A DNA stretch of 64,000 nt from Streptomyces griseus (GTDB lineage: Bacteria > Actinomycetota > Actinomycetes > Streptomycetales > Streptomycetaceae). The notes beneath the pieces are model-generated. The model ran no database searches, had not been told where the DNA came from, and saw nothing but the letters and a program-made list of their open reading frames with translations. The position numbers were made by a program, and so were the translations under genes. This document shows, piece by piece, positions 24,090-33,086 of the stretch. Positions within the stretch are counted from its first letter, which is position 1; every line of letters begins with the position of its first letter. The stretch lies in NCBI RefSeq assembly GCF_900460065.1, contig NZ_UAVD01000025.1:186001-250000 (forward strand), in the 5' to 3' direction.

Positions 24090-25999
24090 CCGACGCGTAC
24101 CACGACAGTCCGCCCCTGACCGAGGAGCAGCGGGCTGTGGTCGAGCAGCCCTGGGATGCCCGGTTGTTGGTCACGGCCGGCGCGGGTGCGGGCAAGACGC
24201 ACACTCTGGTCCGCCGCCTCGACGCGCTCCTGGGCCACGAGGAGGACGCCCTCGAAGCGGGCGAGATCCTGGTGCTGAGCTTCTCCCGTGCTGCGGTCCG
24301 TGAGCTGCGTGAGCGGATCGCGCTGCATGCCCGTCAGGCCCGCCGGGTCCGGGTGCAGACCTTCGACTCATGGGCCTATTCCGTGCTGCGTGGCGAGCAG
24401 CCCGACCGGGACTGGGGCGCGCTGCGCTTCGACGAGCGGATCAGGGAGACGACCGAGGCGATCCTGCGGGGGGCCGTCGAGGAGAGTGAGCAGGGGCCCC
24501 CGGCCCACGTGGTGATCGACGAGGTCCAGGACCTGGTGGGCGATCGCCGGGACATGGTGGAGACGCTGCTGGACCGCTTCCAGGACAGCTGCGGATTCAC
24601 CGTGGTGGGGGACGGGGCGCAGGCCATCTTCGGCTTCCAGGTCTCCGACCAGGATGCCCGTGCCGCGGAGACGAACTACTTCTTCGACTGGCTCCGGGCC
24701 TCCTACCCCGACGACCTGGTCGAACTGCACCTCACCACCAACTTCCGGGCCCGTACGGAGGAGGCCCGTACCGCCCTCGCTGTCGGCGCCGAACTCAAGA
24801 GGCTGCCGTCGGAGCCCGCCGAATCCGACGCGGCAGGCGAGAAGTTTCACCGTCGGTTGACCGACCTGCTCCGGTCATGCCCCGACTTCGGCCCTCTGGA
24901 GGACCCGTTCACCGTCGGGTCGCTCCGGGCCTACCCGGGCACCTGCGCCATTCTCTGCCGGGACAACCGGCAGGCTCTGGTGCTGTCCGAGGCCCTGTTC
25001 TCCCTCGGAGTGGGGCATCGGGTCCAGCGCGCCCTCCAGGACCGTCCCGTCCCCGCCTGGGTCACCTCGGTCCTACGGGGTACCGGTACCACCACCTTGG
25101 CCGAGGAGCGCTTCCAGGAGTTGCTCTCCGCAGGTCCGATCGCCCCCGTCGGGGACCGTACGCGGATCTGGCGTTCTCTGCGCGGCGCGGCCCGGGCCCC
25201 CGGAGGGTTGATGGATGTCGCGGCGGTACGGCGGCTGGTCGCCGAAGGGCGCTTCCCGGACGATCTGGCGGCCGTGGAGCCCGCGAAGCTCGTGGTGTCG
25301 ACCGTGCACCGGGCCAAGGGGCTGGAGTTCGATCGGGTGATCGTGGTGGAACCGGCCACGACGGCGGAACTCCGCAAGCAGCACACCCACGTCGACCCGG
25401 CGGCCGAGGCGCGTTCGCTGTACGTGGCGATGACCCGCGCCCGGGACGACCTGTTCCGGATCGCGGCGCCCGACACCGCGCTCGTACGCCGTGACAAGGT
25501 CACCGAGCGCTGGTATCTCGGCGGTTGGAAGTCGTACATCCGCGACGGCATCGTGGCCTCCGGACAGGACGTGGGTCGGGAACATCCGCCCGGTACGGAC
25601 GGCTTCACCGACGACGCCTCGTCCTTGCAGGACTACTTGGCCGCGTCGGTCTCCCCCGGGGACGAGCTGGTTCTCCGCACACAACACGAGATGCCCATGG
25701 CCGTCGACCAGAGCCCTCCGTACACGATCTTCCACGGAGATCGGCCGATCTCCGTCGTCTCGGAGCGGTTCCGCAAGGATCTCCACACGTCTCTGAAGAT
25801 CAACAAGACGTGGGAGATCAACTGGCCGGTGGAGATCAACGGATTCCGGGTCGACTGCGTCGAGACCGTCGCGGGCAGCGGTGCCTCCGGTGCCCGCGCC
25901 GGGCTCGGCGACCACGGCATCTGGACGGTACCCCGCTTGTCGGGGCTCGGGCGCTACAGGCGCGTCAGAGGGATCACGCAGGAAGGCATCGTCGGATGA
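24086..25999 (+). CDS. UvrD/PcrA-like SF1 helicase with extra C-terminal domain
   Basis: 637 aa. Walker A is TAGAGAGKTHTL (30-41), motif Ia SFSRAAVRELRERI, motif II VVIDEVQDLV (~141), motif III VGDGAQAIFGF, motif V STVHRAKGLEFDR (~405-417) and motif VI LYVAMTRARDDLF (~446-458). All are typical of UvrD-type 3'-5' DNA helicases. About 150 residues follow the helicase core, including YTIFHGDRPISVVSERF; I cannot assign them. The GTG at 24086 overlaps the stop of the fusion gene (GTGA), and the stop overlaps drmA (ATGA). UvrD-like proteins in defence operons unwind or help degrade DNA; a dedicated role with DrmA/DrmB is inferred from the strict coupling. Confidence 0.9.
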   Translation: MTDAYHDSPPLTEEQRAVVEQPWDARLLVTAGAGAGKTHTLVRRLDALLGHEEDALEAGEILVLSFSRAAVRELRERIALHARQARRVRVQTFDSWAYSVLRGEQPDRDWGALRFDERIRETTEAILRGAVEESEQGPPAHVVIDEVQDLVGDRRDMVETLLDRFQDSCGFTVVGDGAQAIFGFQVSDQDARAAETNYFFDWLRASYPDDLVELHLTTNFRARTEEARTALAVGAELKRLPSEPAESDAAGEKFHRRLTDLLRSCPDFGPLEDPFTVGSLRAYPGTCAILCRDNRQALVLSEALFSLGVGHRVQRALQDRPVPAWVTSVLRGTGTTTLAEERFQELLSAGPIAPVGDRTRIWRSLRGAARAPGGLMDVAAVRRLVAEGRFPDDLAAVEPAKLVVSTVHRAKGLEFDRVIVVEPATTAELRKQHTHVDPAAEARSLYVAMTRARDDLFRIAAPDTALVRRDKVTERWYLGGWKSYIRDGIVASGQDVGREHPPGTDGFTDDASSLQDYLAASVSPGDELVLRTQHEMPMAVDQSPPYTIFHGDRPISVVSERFRKDLHTSLKINKTWEINWPVEINGFRVDCVETVAGSGASGARAGLGDHGIWTVPRLSGLGRYRRVRGITQEGIVG

Positions 26000-28900
26000 C
26001 GGACGACACGAGCGTTCACGCCGCTCACTACACGCTCCGGGAAGGGCTTGTGGAGCAGCTCCGCAAGGACCTTCTCGGCCCGCGATCCGCCGACGAGATC
26101 CTGACCCAGGATCCCCCGATCACCACTTACCCGATAGGGGTGTTGTTCCCCAGGGCGTCCGATGCCGAGTCCGAGCAGGTGCTCCGGGAGGACGCGGCCG
26201 AGAACGAGGGACTCGACGACGCCCCGATCCCGCGGAGGGGCCGGGACATCGAGGATCCCCTGCCCGATCTCGGTGCGGCTCAGGTCGGCGACCGACGCCC
26301 CTCGTCGATGGGGCTCACGTTCGCCGTGGACCCGAAGGTCGCTCCCCGACTCGTCGTGCGTACGGAGGCCGCCGCCTACGACCCGGTCGACGCCGAAGGG
26401 CGCCCCGTGGCGGCCGAGCGCGCCCGGGCGCGGACGGTGTCCGAGCAGAAGGAGCACTGGCGCAGGCGGGCCCTGTCCATCCGCGAGGTCATCGTCGATG
26501 TGACCGTGCCGCGTCGCGAGCGGTTGGACGATCTCCACGAAGGGGCGGCGCTGGACATCGTCGTCCGGCCACCGGCTCCGGCGAGCGGAACGGTCACCGT
26601 GACCGTCACCCTCATCAACACACGACAGGTCGGAAAGTACGCCCTGCAGGATGCCTTCTGCCTGTACCAGCCGCGCCTGACCGTCACCACCGAGTCGGAC
26701 GAGCGGGGAATCGTCGACCGCCCCTCCGAGCGCAGGGGGCTCGACCCGGAGGTCGCCTCGAGCCGTCTCCTCCACCGCCACGCGCCCACCTTCGCTGTCG
26801 GGCACGGCTGTTCGGCTGACTGGGACTGGATCCCGCCGGCCATTGGCGAGAAGAACATCGACCGTGCGGCGATCACCACGGTCCGTACCGAGTTCGTACC
26901 GGCCCACGATGTCCTGCTCACCGACTCCAACCCCGACATCGACGACTCGGCTCTCACCATGGAGGGCCTTGCGACACGTCCCGAGAGCGAGGTCCTGTCG
27001 GCCCTCAACGCCCTGATGGCCGGGTACGCGGAGTGGATCGACCGCAAGGAGGTGGAGGCCCGGGACTTCCGGGGCACCCAGCACGAGGTGCCCGCGCGGG
27101 AGCAGCTCGAGCACTGCAGAACGGCCCTGGCCCGTATGCGTCGGGGCATCAGAGTGCTGGGCACGGACACGGAGGCCATGCGGGCTTTCCGTCTCGCAAA
27201 TCGTGCGATGGCGCAACAGCGGGGGCGCAGCGAGTGGGTGAAGAACGGTCGTACGGGCACCCCGGACACGGCTGCGGGCCGGTGGCGCCCGTTCCAGATC
27301 TCTTTCATGCTGCTCTGCCTCGAAGGAATCGTCGACCCCGACCACGACGACCGCGGAACCGCTGATCTCCTCTGGTTTCCCACCGGTGGCGGGAAGACCG
27401 AGGCGTATCTCGGTCTGATCGCCTTCACTGTCTTCCTGCGTCGCATGCGGCACGAGGAGCGGGGAGGCGGCGTGACGGTCCTGATGCGATACACGCTGCG
27501 CCTGCTCACCCTGCAACAGTTCGAGCGTGCGGCATCCCTCATCTGCGCCATGGAACGCATTCGTCTCGGTGACGAGCGGGCGCTGGGGACGGAAACCATC
27601 TCGATCGGGATGTGGGTGGGCCAGTCCGCCACGCCCAACAAACTGTCGGTCGCCGAGGAGAGCCTCGCCGAGCTCCGCAGGGAAAGGGAGCTGCAGGAGA
27701 AGAACCCGGTCCAACTGCACGCGTGCCCCTGGTGCGGCACCCGCATCGACGCGTACCAGTACGAGGTCGATGAGGAGGCGAAGCGGATGTACGTCCGTTG
27801 CCCCGACACCTGGTGCGACTTCCACGACGGACTTCCGGTCCATCTGATCGACGAGGCCGTCTACGACGCACGTCCCACACTGGTGATCGCCACGGTCGAC
27901 AAGTTCGCCGCGATGCCGTGGCGCGAGCAGACCGCGGCACTGTTCAACCGTGACCGCGAGGACGGCACCCCGCCCCCGGAGCTGATCGTCCAGGACGAGT
28001 TGCATCTCATCTCGGGACCGCTCGGCACACTCACCGGTCTGTACGAGACGGCGGTCGACCTGCTCGCGGGGGAGCCCAAGGTCATCGCTTCGACCGCGAC
28101 CATCCGAAGGGCTTCGGAGCAGGGCAGGAAGCTGTTCGCCCGCGATGTCGCCCAGTTCCCGCCGGCCGGCCTCGACGCACGGGACTCGTGGTTCGCCGTC
28201 GAGACGCCCGGCGAGCGCAAGGCGAGTCGCCAGTACGTCGGTCTGCTCACCCCCAGTACGAGCCAGTCCACCCTGCTCATCCGCACCTACGCCAATCTGC
28301 TGCACCGCGCCGCGCAGGGCCAGGAGGACGCCCGGACCCGTGACGCCTACTGGACGCTCGTCGGGTACTTCAACAGCCTCAGGCTCCTGGCCGCGGCGGA
28401 ACTGCAGGTCCACGACGACGTGGACGCGCATCTCGGACATCTGGCCGACCGCGACGGGGGCGTACGGCGAAAGGTCCTGGAGCAGACGGAGTTGACGAGC
28501 CGCGCCAACTCCAGCGAGGTCCCGAAACGCCTCAAGCAGGTGGAGCAGCGGCTGGGCCACCAGGATGTGGTGGATGTCCTTCTCGCCACGAACATGATCT
28601 CGGTCGGCGTCGACGTGGACCGGCTCGGACTGATGGCCGTCATGGGGCAGCCGCAGACCACCGCCGAGTACATCCAGGCAACCAGTCGAGTGGGGCGCCG
28701 CCACCCCGGCCTGGTGGCCGTGATGCTCAACTCCAACCGTTCGAGGGACCGTTCTCACTACGAGAGCTTCCAGCACTTCCACTCGGCCCTGTATCGCGAG
28801 GTGGAGTCGACCAGTGTGACCCCGTTCTCCTCCCGCTCCCGCGAGCGGGGTCTGCACGCCGTCGTCGTCGCCCTCGCCCGCATCATGATTCCCGGGCTTC

Positions 28901-29220
28901 GCCCGAACGACGGCGCGGGAAGGATCGACGAGTTCCGTGACGAGTTGGACGGGATCGTCCGGAGCACGCTGCTGGCCAGGGTGGAAAGGGTCGACAAGGA
29001 CGAGTACGCGTCGACGGCCGATGCCTACGACGAGTTCGTCGAATGGTGGTCGGGGGAGGCCGAAGCCCGGGGCGAACTGCTCTACGAGCCCAAGCGCGGC
29101 CGGAGGACGCCGTCGCTGTTGTGCGGGTTCGACGACAGTGAGCCGGAGGCGTGGCCCACCCTGTGGAGCCTGCGCGATGTGGACGCCGAGTCCGCTCTCT
29201 TCATGGAGGCAACCCGATGA
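25996..29220 (+). CDS. drmA: DISARM-type helicase DrmA
   Basis: 1074 aa. DrmA is the large SF2-type helicase of DISARM anti-phage systems and forms a DNA-bound complex with DrmB. The N-terminus has the family block LVEQLRKDLLGP and YPIGVLFPR. Walker A is WFPTGGGKTEAY (~459-470). A four-cysteine zinc element follows (CPWCGTRIDAY, then CPDTWCDFHDG, ~577-617). Motif II is VQDELHLIS (~662), with DELH rather than DEAH. Helicase-C shows LLATNMISVGVDVDRL and YIQATSRVGRRHPG (~860-905). Start and stop overlap neighbours by four bases. Unlike classical loci, no DrmC or DrmE gene follows. Confidence 0.88.
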   Translation: MTDDTSVHAAHYTLREGLVEQLRKDLLGPRSADEILTQDPPITTYPIGVLFPRASDAESEQVLREDAAENEGLDDAPIPRRGRDIEDPLPDLGAAQVGDRRPSSMGLTFAVDPKVAPRLVVRTEAAAYDPVDAEGRPVAAERARARTVSEQKEHWRRRALSIREVIVDVTVPRRERLDDLHEGAALDIVVRPPAPASGTVTVTVTLINTRQVGKYALQDAFCLYQPRLTVTTESDERGIVDRPSERRGLDPEVASSRLLHRHAPTFAVGHGCSADWDWIPPAIGEKNIDRAAITTVRTEFVPAHDVLLTDSNPDIDDSALTMEGLATRPESEVLSALNALMAGYAEWIDRKEVEARDFRGTQHEVPAREQLEHCRTALARMRRGIRVLGTDTEAMRAFRLANRAMAQQRGRSEWVKNGRTGTPDTAAGRWRPFQISFMLLCLEGIVDPDHDDRGTADLLWFPTGGGKTEAYLGLIAFTVFLRRMRHEERGGGVTVLMRYTLRLLTLQQFERAASLICAMERIRLGDERALGTETISIGMWVGQSATPNKLSVAEESLAELRRERELQEKNPVQLHACPWCGTRIDAYQYEVDEEAKRMYVRCPDTWCDFHDGLPVHLIDEAVYDARPTLVIATVDKFAAMPWREQTAALFNRDREDGTPPPELIVQDELHLISGPLGTLTGLYETAVDLLAGEPKVIASTATIRRASEQGRKLFARDVAQFPPAGLDARDSWFAVETPGERKASRQYVGLLTPSTSQSTLLIRTYANLLHRAAQGQEDARTRDAYWTLVGYFNSLRLLAAAELQVHDDVDAHLGHLADRDGGVRRKVLEQTELTSRANSSEVPKRLKQVEQRLGHQDVVDVLLATNMISVGVDVDRLGLMAVMGQPQTTAEYIQATSRVGRRHPGLVAVMLNSNRSRDRSHYESFQHFHSALYREVESTSVTPFSSRSRERGLHAVVVALARIMIPGLRPNDGAGRIDEFRDELDGIVRSTLLARVERVDKDEYASTADAYDEFVEWWSGEAEARGELLYEPKRGRRTPSLLCGFDDSEPEAWPTLWSLRDVDAESALFMEATR

Positions 29221-31061
29221 CCCCTCCCCCCGCCCGACGCCGTCGGACCGGAGCACCGGAACGCAGCTACCCGCGCCGTGGTTCCGTCCGTCGCGCCCAG
29301 ATGATCACGACGTACGGCGTCGGCTCGCTGGTCGCCGTGGACAACGAGTCGTTCATAGTGGCCGGCACCGACTCCTGGAACATCAGCGACGCACCGACCG
29401 TTTTCGAGCACCGTCTGGCGCGGGTCCTGGGCGTGAAGTCGTTCCGTCTGCCGCCCGCATCGGACGACACGAGCAAGGACGGTGTGCACGTCCGCCGATT
29501 TCCCCTGTGGCACTCGTGCCCGAAGTGCGCATCCCTCCAGCACGTCCGGCGGTTCAACTCACCGGCGGGCAAGAACGAGTGCAGTGCGTGCGAGGAGGAC
29601 CTCGTCCCCTCACGCTTCGTCATGGCGTGCGCCAAGGGCCATATCGACGACTTCCCCTACTGGAAGTGGGCGCACCGCAAGAACCGTGCGGAGGGTGAGA
29701 CCGGCCTCTGCGGTGGCGAGATGCGGCTGCGAACGAGCGGGAAGACGGCATCCCTTCGCTCGATCCTGATCTCCTGCACCTGTGGGGTCCCGGAGGTGTC
29801 CATGGAGGGCGCGTTCACGGGCACCGCGCTGTCCGACCTGAACGTGTTCTGCAGCGGCAAGCGGCCCTGGCTCAAGGACGCACCGACCGAACGATGCTCG
29901 GAGCGGCCGCGCACCCTGCAGCGAGGATCTTCCGTTGCCTGGCAGCCGATCGTGCGGACCGCGTTGTCCATTCCGCCGTGGAGCGACGAGCACTTCACCA
30001 GGCTCGGAAGCCGCCTGGACGATCTGCGGGAAATGTACGAGGCAGGCGACGAGCACGGTATTCGCGTGTATCTGAAGGTGCTCGGGATCGAAAAGAAGTA
30101 CGAGTTCTCGGCCGCCAAGGTCATCGCCCTCCTCGCGGCGGAGAACCAGGAGGACGGGGGATCCGACGGGGAGGCCACCGTCGACAGCCCGTTCGTCAGG
30201 CTCCGGAACCAGGAGTACGAGCGTCTGATCGTGGGGCAGCCCGAGAAGGAGACAGGACGCGAGGACCAGTTCGTCTGCGAGCATCCGCTGTCCTCCCCGG
30301 CCGTGCTGAGCCCGTACGGCGTCACCGGTCCGATGCTGGTGAAGCGGCTCCGGGAGGTCCGCGCCCTCAAGGCCTTCTCCAGGGTGGACACCCCCGAGAC
30401 ACGGACGGACGTTCACCAGGCCGCGCTGTCCCTGGTGGAGTTGGACTGGCTGCCCGCGATGGAGGTGCAGGGCGAAGGCGTGTTCCTCCGGCTCGACGAA
30501 GATCGACTGGACGACTGGGCCCGGAGCGTCGCCGTGGCGGCGCGTACCGATCGCATCCGGAACAACCACACCCGCATGACACGTGAGCGCGCGCAGGATC
30601 CGGAATCCGTGCCCGACTCGCCGGCTTCTCCCCGCATGATCCTCCTCCACACCCTGGCACACGCCCTGATCAACGAGTGGAGTCTTGACGGCGGTTATCC
30701 GGCTGCCTCGCTGCGGGAACGCCTGTACGCGAGTGACGCCATGGCCGGAATCCTCATCTGTACCGCGACGAGCGACTCCGCGGGCAGCCTGGGGGGCCTG
30801 GTCGCACAGGGCGAACCCGATCGTCTGCGTAACTCCTTGGACTCGGCGCTGGACCGGGCACGGTGGTGTTCCGCGGATCCCCTGTGCGTCGAGTCGACGG
30901 GCAGCGGTGTCGGTGGGATCAACATGGCGGCGTGCCACGCCTGCGTGCTGCTGCCCGAGACGAGTTGCGAGCACAACAACGGGCTGCTCGACCGTGCCCT
31001 CCTCGTGGGAACGCCGGAGGATCCGTCGATCGGATTCTTCAGCGACGTGCTGCGCTACTGA
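29217..31061 (+). CDS. drmB: DISARM-type DrmB (DUF1998 protein)
   Basis: 614 aa. DrmB binds DrmA and is needed for DISARM defence. It opens with a basic stretch and RRAQMITTYGVGSLVAVDNE, typical of DrmB. It then has zinc-finger cysteines (CPKCASLQH at ~101, CSACEEDL at ~122) and FVMACAKGHIDDFPYWKW. The DUF1998 domain at the end includes ICTATSDSAGSLGGLV, CHACVLLPETSCEHNN and GLLDRALLVG (~515-600). The ATG overlaps the drmA stop (ATGA). It is the last gene of the 11.7-kb block C operon; the next gene converges from the other strand nine bases later. Confidence 0.9.
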   Translation: MTPPPARRRRTGAPERSYPRRGSVRRAQMITTYGVGSLVAVDNESFIVAGTDSWNISDAPTVFEHRLARVLGVKSFRLPPASDDTSKDGVHVRRFPLWHSCPKCASLQHVRRFNSPAGKNECSACEEDLVPSRFVMACAKGHIDDFPYWKWAHRKNRAEGETGLCGGEMRLRTSGKTASLRSILISCTCGVPEVSMEGAFTGTALSDLNVFCSGKRPWLKDAPTERCSERPRTLQRGSSVAWQPIVRTALSIPPWSDEHFTRLGSRLDDLREMYEAGDEHGIRVYLKVLGIEKKYEFSAAKVIALLAAENQEDGGSDGEATVDSPFVRLRNQEYERLIVGQPEKETGREDQFVCEHPLSSPAVLSPYGVTGPMLVKRLREVRALKAFSRVDTPETRTDVHQAALSLVELDWLPAMEVQGEGVFLRLDEDRLDDWARSVAVAARTDRIRNNHTRMTRERAQDPESVPDSPASPRMILLHTLAHALINEWSLDGGYPAASLRERLYASDAMAGILICTATSDSAGSLGGLVAQGEPDRLRNSLDSALDRARWCSADPLCVESTGSGVGGINMAACHACVLLPETSCEHNNGLLDRALLVGTPEDPSIGFFSDVLRY

Positions 31062-31069
31062 GAGAACGA

Positions 31070-31453
31070 TCATGCCGCTTCGAGCAGTTCCGCCTCGAAG
31101 TTCGCCTGTGCGCGATCCAGAGCCCCGTCCGGATCGCAGCCGTGGGCCCGGAGCCAGTGGAGGAGGTCGGCGATCATGTCGATGGCGGCCTCCTCCGCGT
31201 GCGCCACGGTCAGTGGCCCCCGCTGAACATCCTCCCGCACGGACAGACCGAGAAGCCCGAGCAGCGCCTCGGCCCTCGCCACCTGGGGCCCGTCCACATG
31301 ATCGACCGACGACCGCAGACCCGTGGTCGGCTCGCACCAGGTGACCTTCGAGTCGGCTCGCAGGACAACGCCCCAGCGATCGGCGAGGGCGTCCACAAGA
31401 ACCGCGTTTCTCAGCGCACGCTCTGAAACGTCGACGTGAGGAACCCCAGCCAT
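31070..31453 (-). CDS. Chimeric small protein: tail of an ATP-binding regulator joined to another domain
   Basis: 127 aa from the ATG at 31453; the frame stays open further upstream. Residues ~12-40 (ALRNAVLVDALADRWGVVL) look like the last strand and helix of Streptomyces anti-sigma-type histidine-kinase-like ATPases, whose N-terminal 100 residues are missing. The remainder (ARAEALLGLLG, EEAAIDMIADLLHWLRAHG) resembles a separate small helical family. The simplest reading is a deletion or recombination product. Its start codon overlaps that of the divergent XRE remnant in a shared CATG. Expression is uncertain. Confidence 0.5.
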   Translation of the reverse strand: MAGVPHVDVSERALRNAVLVDALADRWGVVLRADSKVTWCEPTTGLRSSVDHVDGPQVARAEALLGLLGLSVREDVQRGPLTVAHAEEAAIDMIADLLHWLRAHGCDPDGALDRAQANFEAELLEAA

Positions 31454-32219
31454 GACAGTCGGACCCACCACCCGAAGGCGCCGACCAGGCGCGGATCTGC
31501 GTCGCCTGCGTGAGCGCAAGGGCCTCACCCTGGAGGAGTCGGGGTCCCTGGTCGGCATCTCCAAAGCGACCCTCAGCCGCTACGAGAGCAAGCAGGGTGC
31601 AGTCAAATGGCCGGCTGTGGACGCGCTGTGCCGTGCGTACGGCACCACGGACGACGAGCCGCTCCTCACTCGTCGAGTTGGCCAAGGGCGCGCGAATCCA
31701 GGGCTGGTGGCGTTCGCTCGCGGACCCCGTCCCCGAGTCCATGAACCTCATGCTGACCCTGGAGGACGAAGTGGTCAGTGAGGACCACTACGCCTGCATG
31801 TACGTCCCCGGATTGCTCCAGACGCGTGCCTACGCCGAAGCCGTGCACCGCGCCTCCGAAATACGGTGCACGGACAAGGAGATCCAGCACATGGTGGACA
31901 TCCGCATGAAGCGACAGGAGCTGCTCGACAGGTACGAGCCGCCCCACATCTGGGCGGTGGTCGACGAAGCGGTCATCCGCCGTGCCGTGGGTGGCCGCGA
32001 CACCATGCGCGCACAACTGCGCCACCTGCTCGAACAGGCCCGACGCCCCCACGTCACCGTGCAATCTGCCCTTCGAGACGGGCGCTCACGCGGCGGCCGA
32101 CGAGGCCCGCAGGCCCCCGTATATCCGTCTCCCACGCGGCCTGGGCCCAGTTCGTCGCCGGCATGGGGATGCGGAGGCTGCAGTTCGGCGAGTGGTCGCG
32201 CCGACCCCCGCATTCCTAA
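31452..32219 (+). pseudogene. Broken XRE/DUF5753 regulator fused to a DUF397 tail
   Basis: The first frame encodes an XRE domain (LRERKGLTLEESGSLVGIS, then KATLSRYESKQGAVKWP) up to about 31660. One base too many near 31660 shifts the reading to SSLVELAKGARIQGWW. That frame continues through the DUF5753 block (YACMYVPGLLQTRAYAEAVH, YEPPHIWAVVDEAVIRRAVG) to HVTVQ near 32062. A second shift is needed to reach LPFETGAHAAADE. Then, in a third frame, RISVSHAAWAQFVAGM is the C-terminus of a DUF397 protein, normally a separate gene. So a WhiJ-type regulator gene carries two frameshifts and a deletion joining it to DUF397. Confidence 0.75.
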
Positions 32220-33061
32220 GGAATCGCCTGCCGAGCCCGGACGATCACGTGTTGCGCCTCGGCGCCGAACACGGCGGACTCGCGCAGGGATTCCCAGACC
32301 CGTCGGTACAGGGTGACCGTATCGGCGCCGTCCAGCCAGAGTTCCGCGTGCCAGTCCTCGGTGATCACCAGTCGCTCGCCGACGATCCAGAACGCATTGG
32401 CGGGAGGAAGGCTCAGAACCGCGTCCAACGGCACGATCCCCAGCCGGACGGTATCCATACCGACAACGCCCAGCAGGCGGTCCATCTGCCCCTTCAGAAC
32501 ATCCGGTGGGCACACCTGAGCTCGTAGCGCGCCTTCCCATATCAAGAGGTTCAGACGCCTTCCGGGCTGGTACAGCCATCTCTGGCGGTCCATGCGGGCG
32601 CGTACCGCGTCCTCGGTGTCACGGGGTGAGTTCTGGAGTGTCGCGTAGCGCTCGAACACATGCCGTGCGTAGTCCGGGGTCTGCAAGAGGCCGTTGACGG
32701 CAAAGGAGTCCCACACGTGCAGGACGCGGGCCGCCGCCGTCACCTCGTTCCACGTCTCCTGCACCGGGCGGTGCCCCGACGACAGCTGTCGACGCCACGA
32801 GCGGACATGCGACTCGAAGCCCTTCAGCCGACCGTGCAGCTCGTCGTACGCCCCGGGGTGTCCGGTGGCATCGGCCCATGCCCGGAGGTCCTCCGCAGTG
32901 GGAGTCTGACGCCCGTTCTCCAGTTTGCTCACTTTGCTCTGTGCCCAGCCGAGGCGGGCACTCAGGGCGGTGCCGGTGAGTCGGCCGTGAGGGCACTCGA
33001 TGCGGAGAACCCGGAGTCGTCGCCCCAGGTCCTCACGGGCCTTCTGGAAGTCGGTGCTCAC
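32216..33061 (-). CDS. XRE-family regulator with DUF5753 (WhiJ-type)
   Basis: 281 aa, full length for the family. The N-terminal HTH (TGTALSARLGWAQSKVSKLE) is followed by DUF5753, with FAVNGLLQTPDYARHVFERY, LLIWEGALRAQV and LGIVPLDAVLSLPPANAFWI. WhiJ-type proteins are Streptomyces transcription regulators affecting development, usually paired with small DUF397 or related genes. GTG at 33061 is the start; no strong ribosome site is seen. The DUF6879 gene lies 25 bp upstream on the same strand and is its usual partner. It is intact, unlike the related remnant it converges on at 32219. Confidence 0.88.
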   Translation of the reverse strand: MSTDFQKAREDLGRRLRVLRIECPHGRLTGTALSARLGWAQSKVSKLENGRQTPTAEDLRAWADATGHPGAYDELHGRLKGFESHVRSWRRQLSSGHRPVQETWNEVTAAARVLHVWDSFAVNGLLQTPDYARHVFERYATLQNSPRDTEDAVRARMDRQRWLYQPGRRLNLLIWEGALRAQVCPPDVLKGQMDRLLGVVGMDTVRLGIVPLDAVLSLPPANAFWIVGERLVITEDWHAELWLDGADTVTLYRRVWESLRESAVFGAEAQHVIVRARQAIP

Positions 33062-33086
33062 CGGTACGCGTCTGTTCCTTCTGCTC

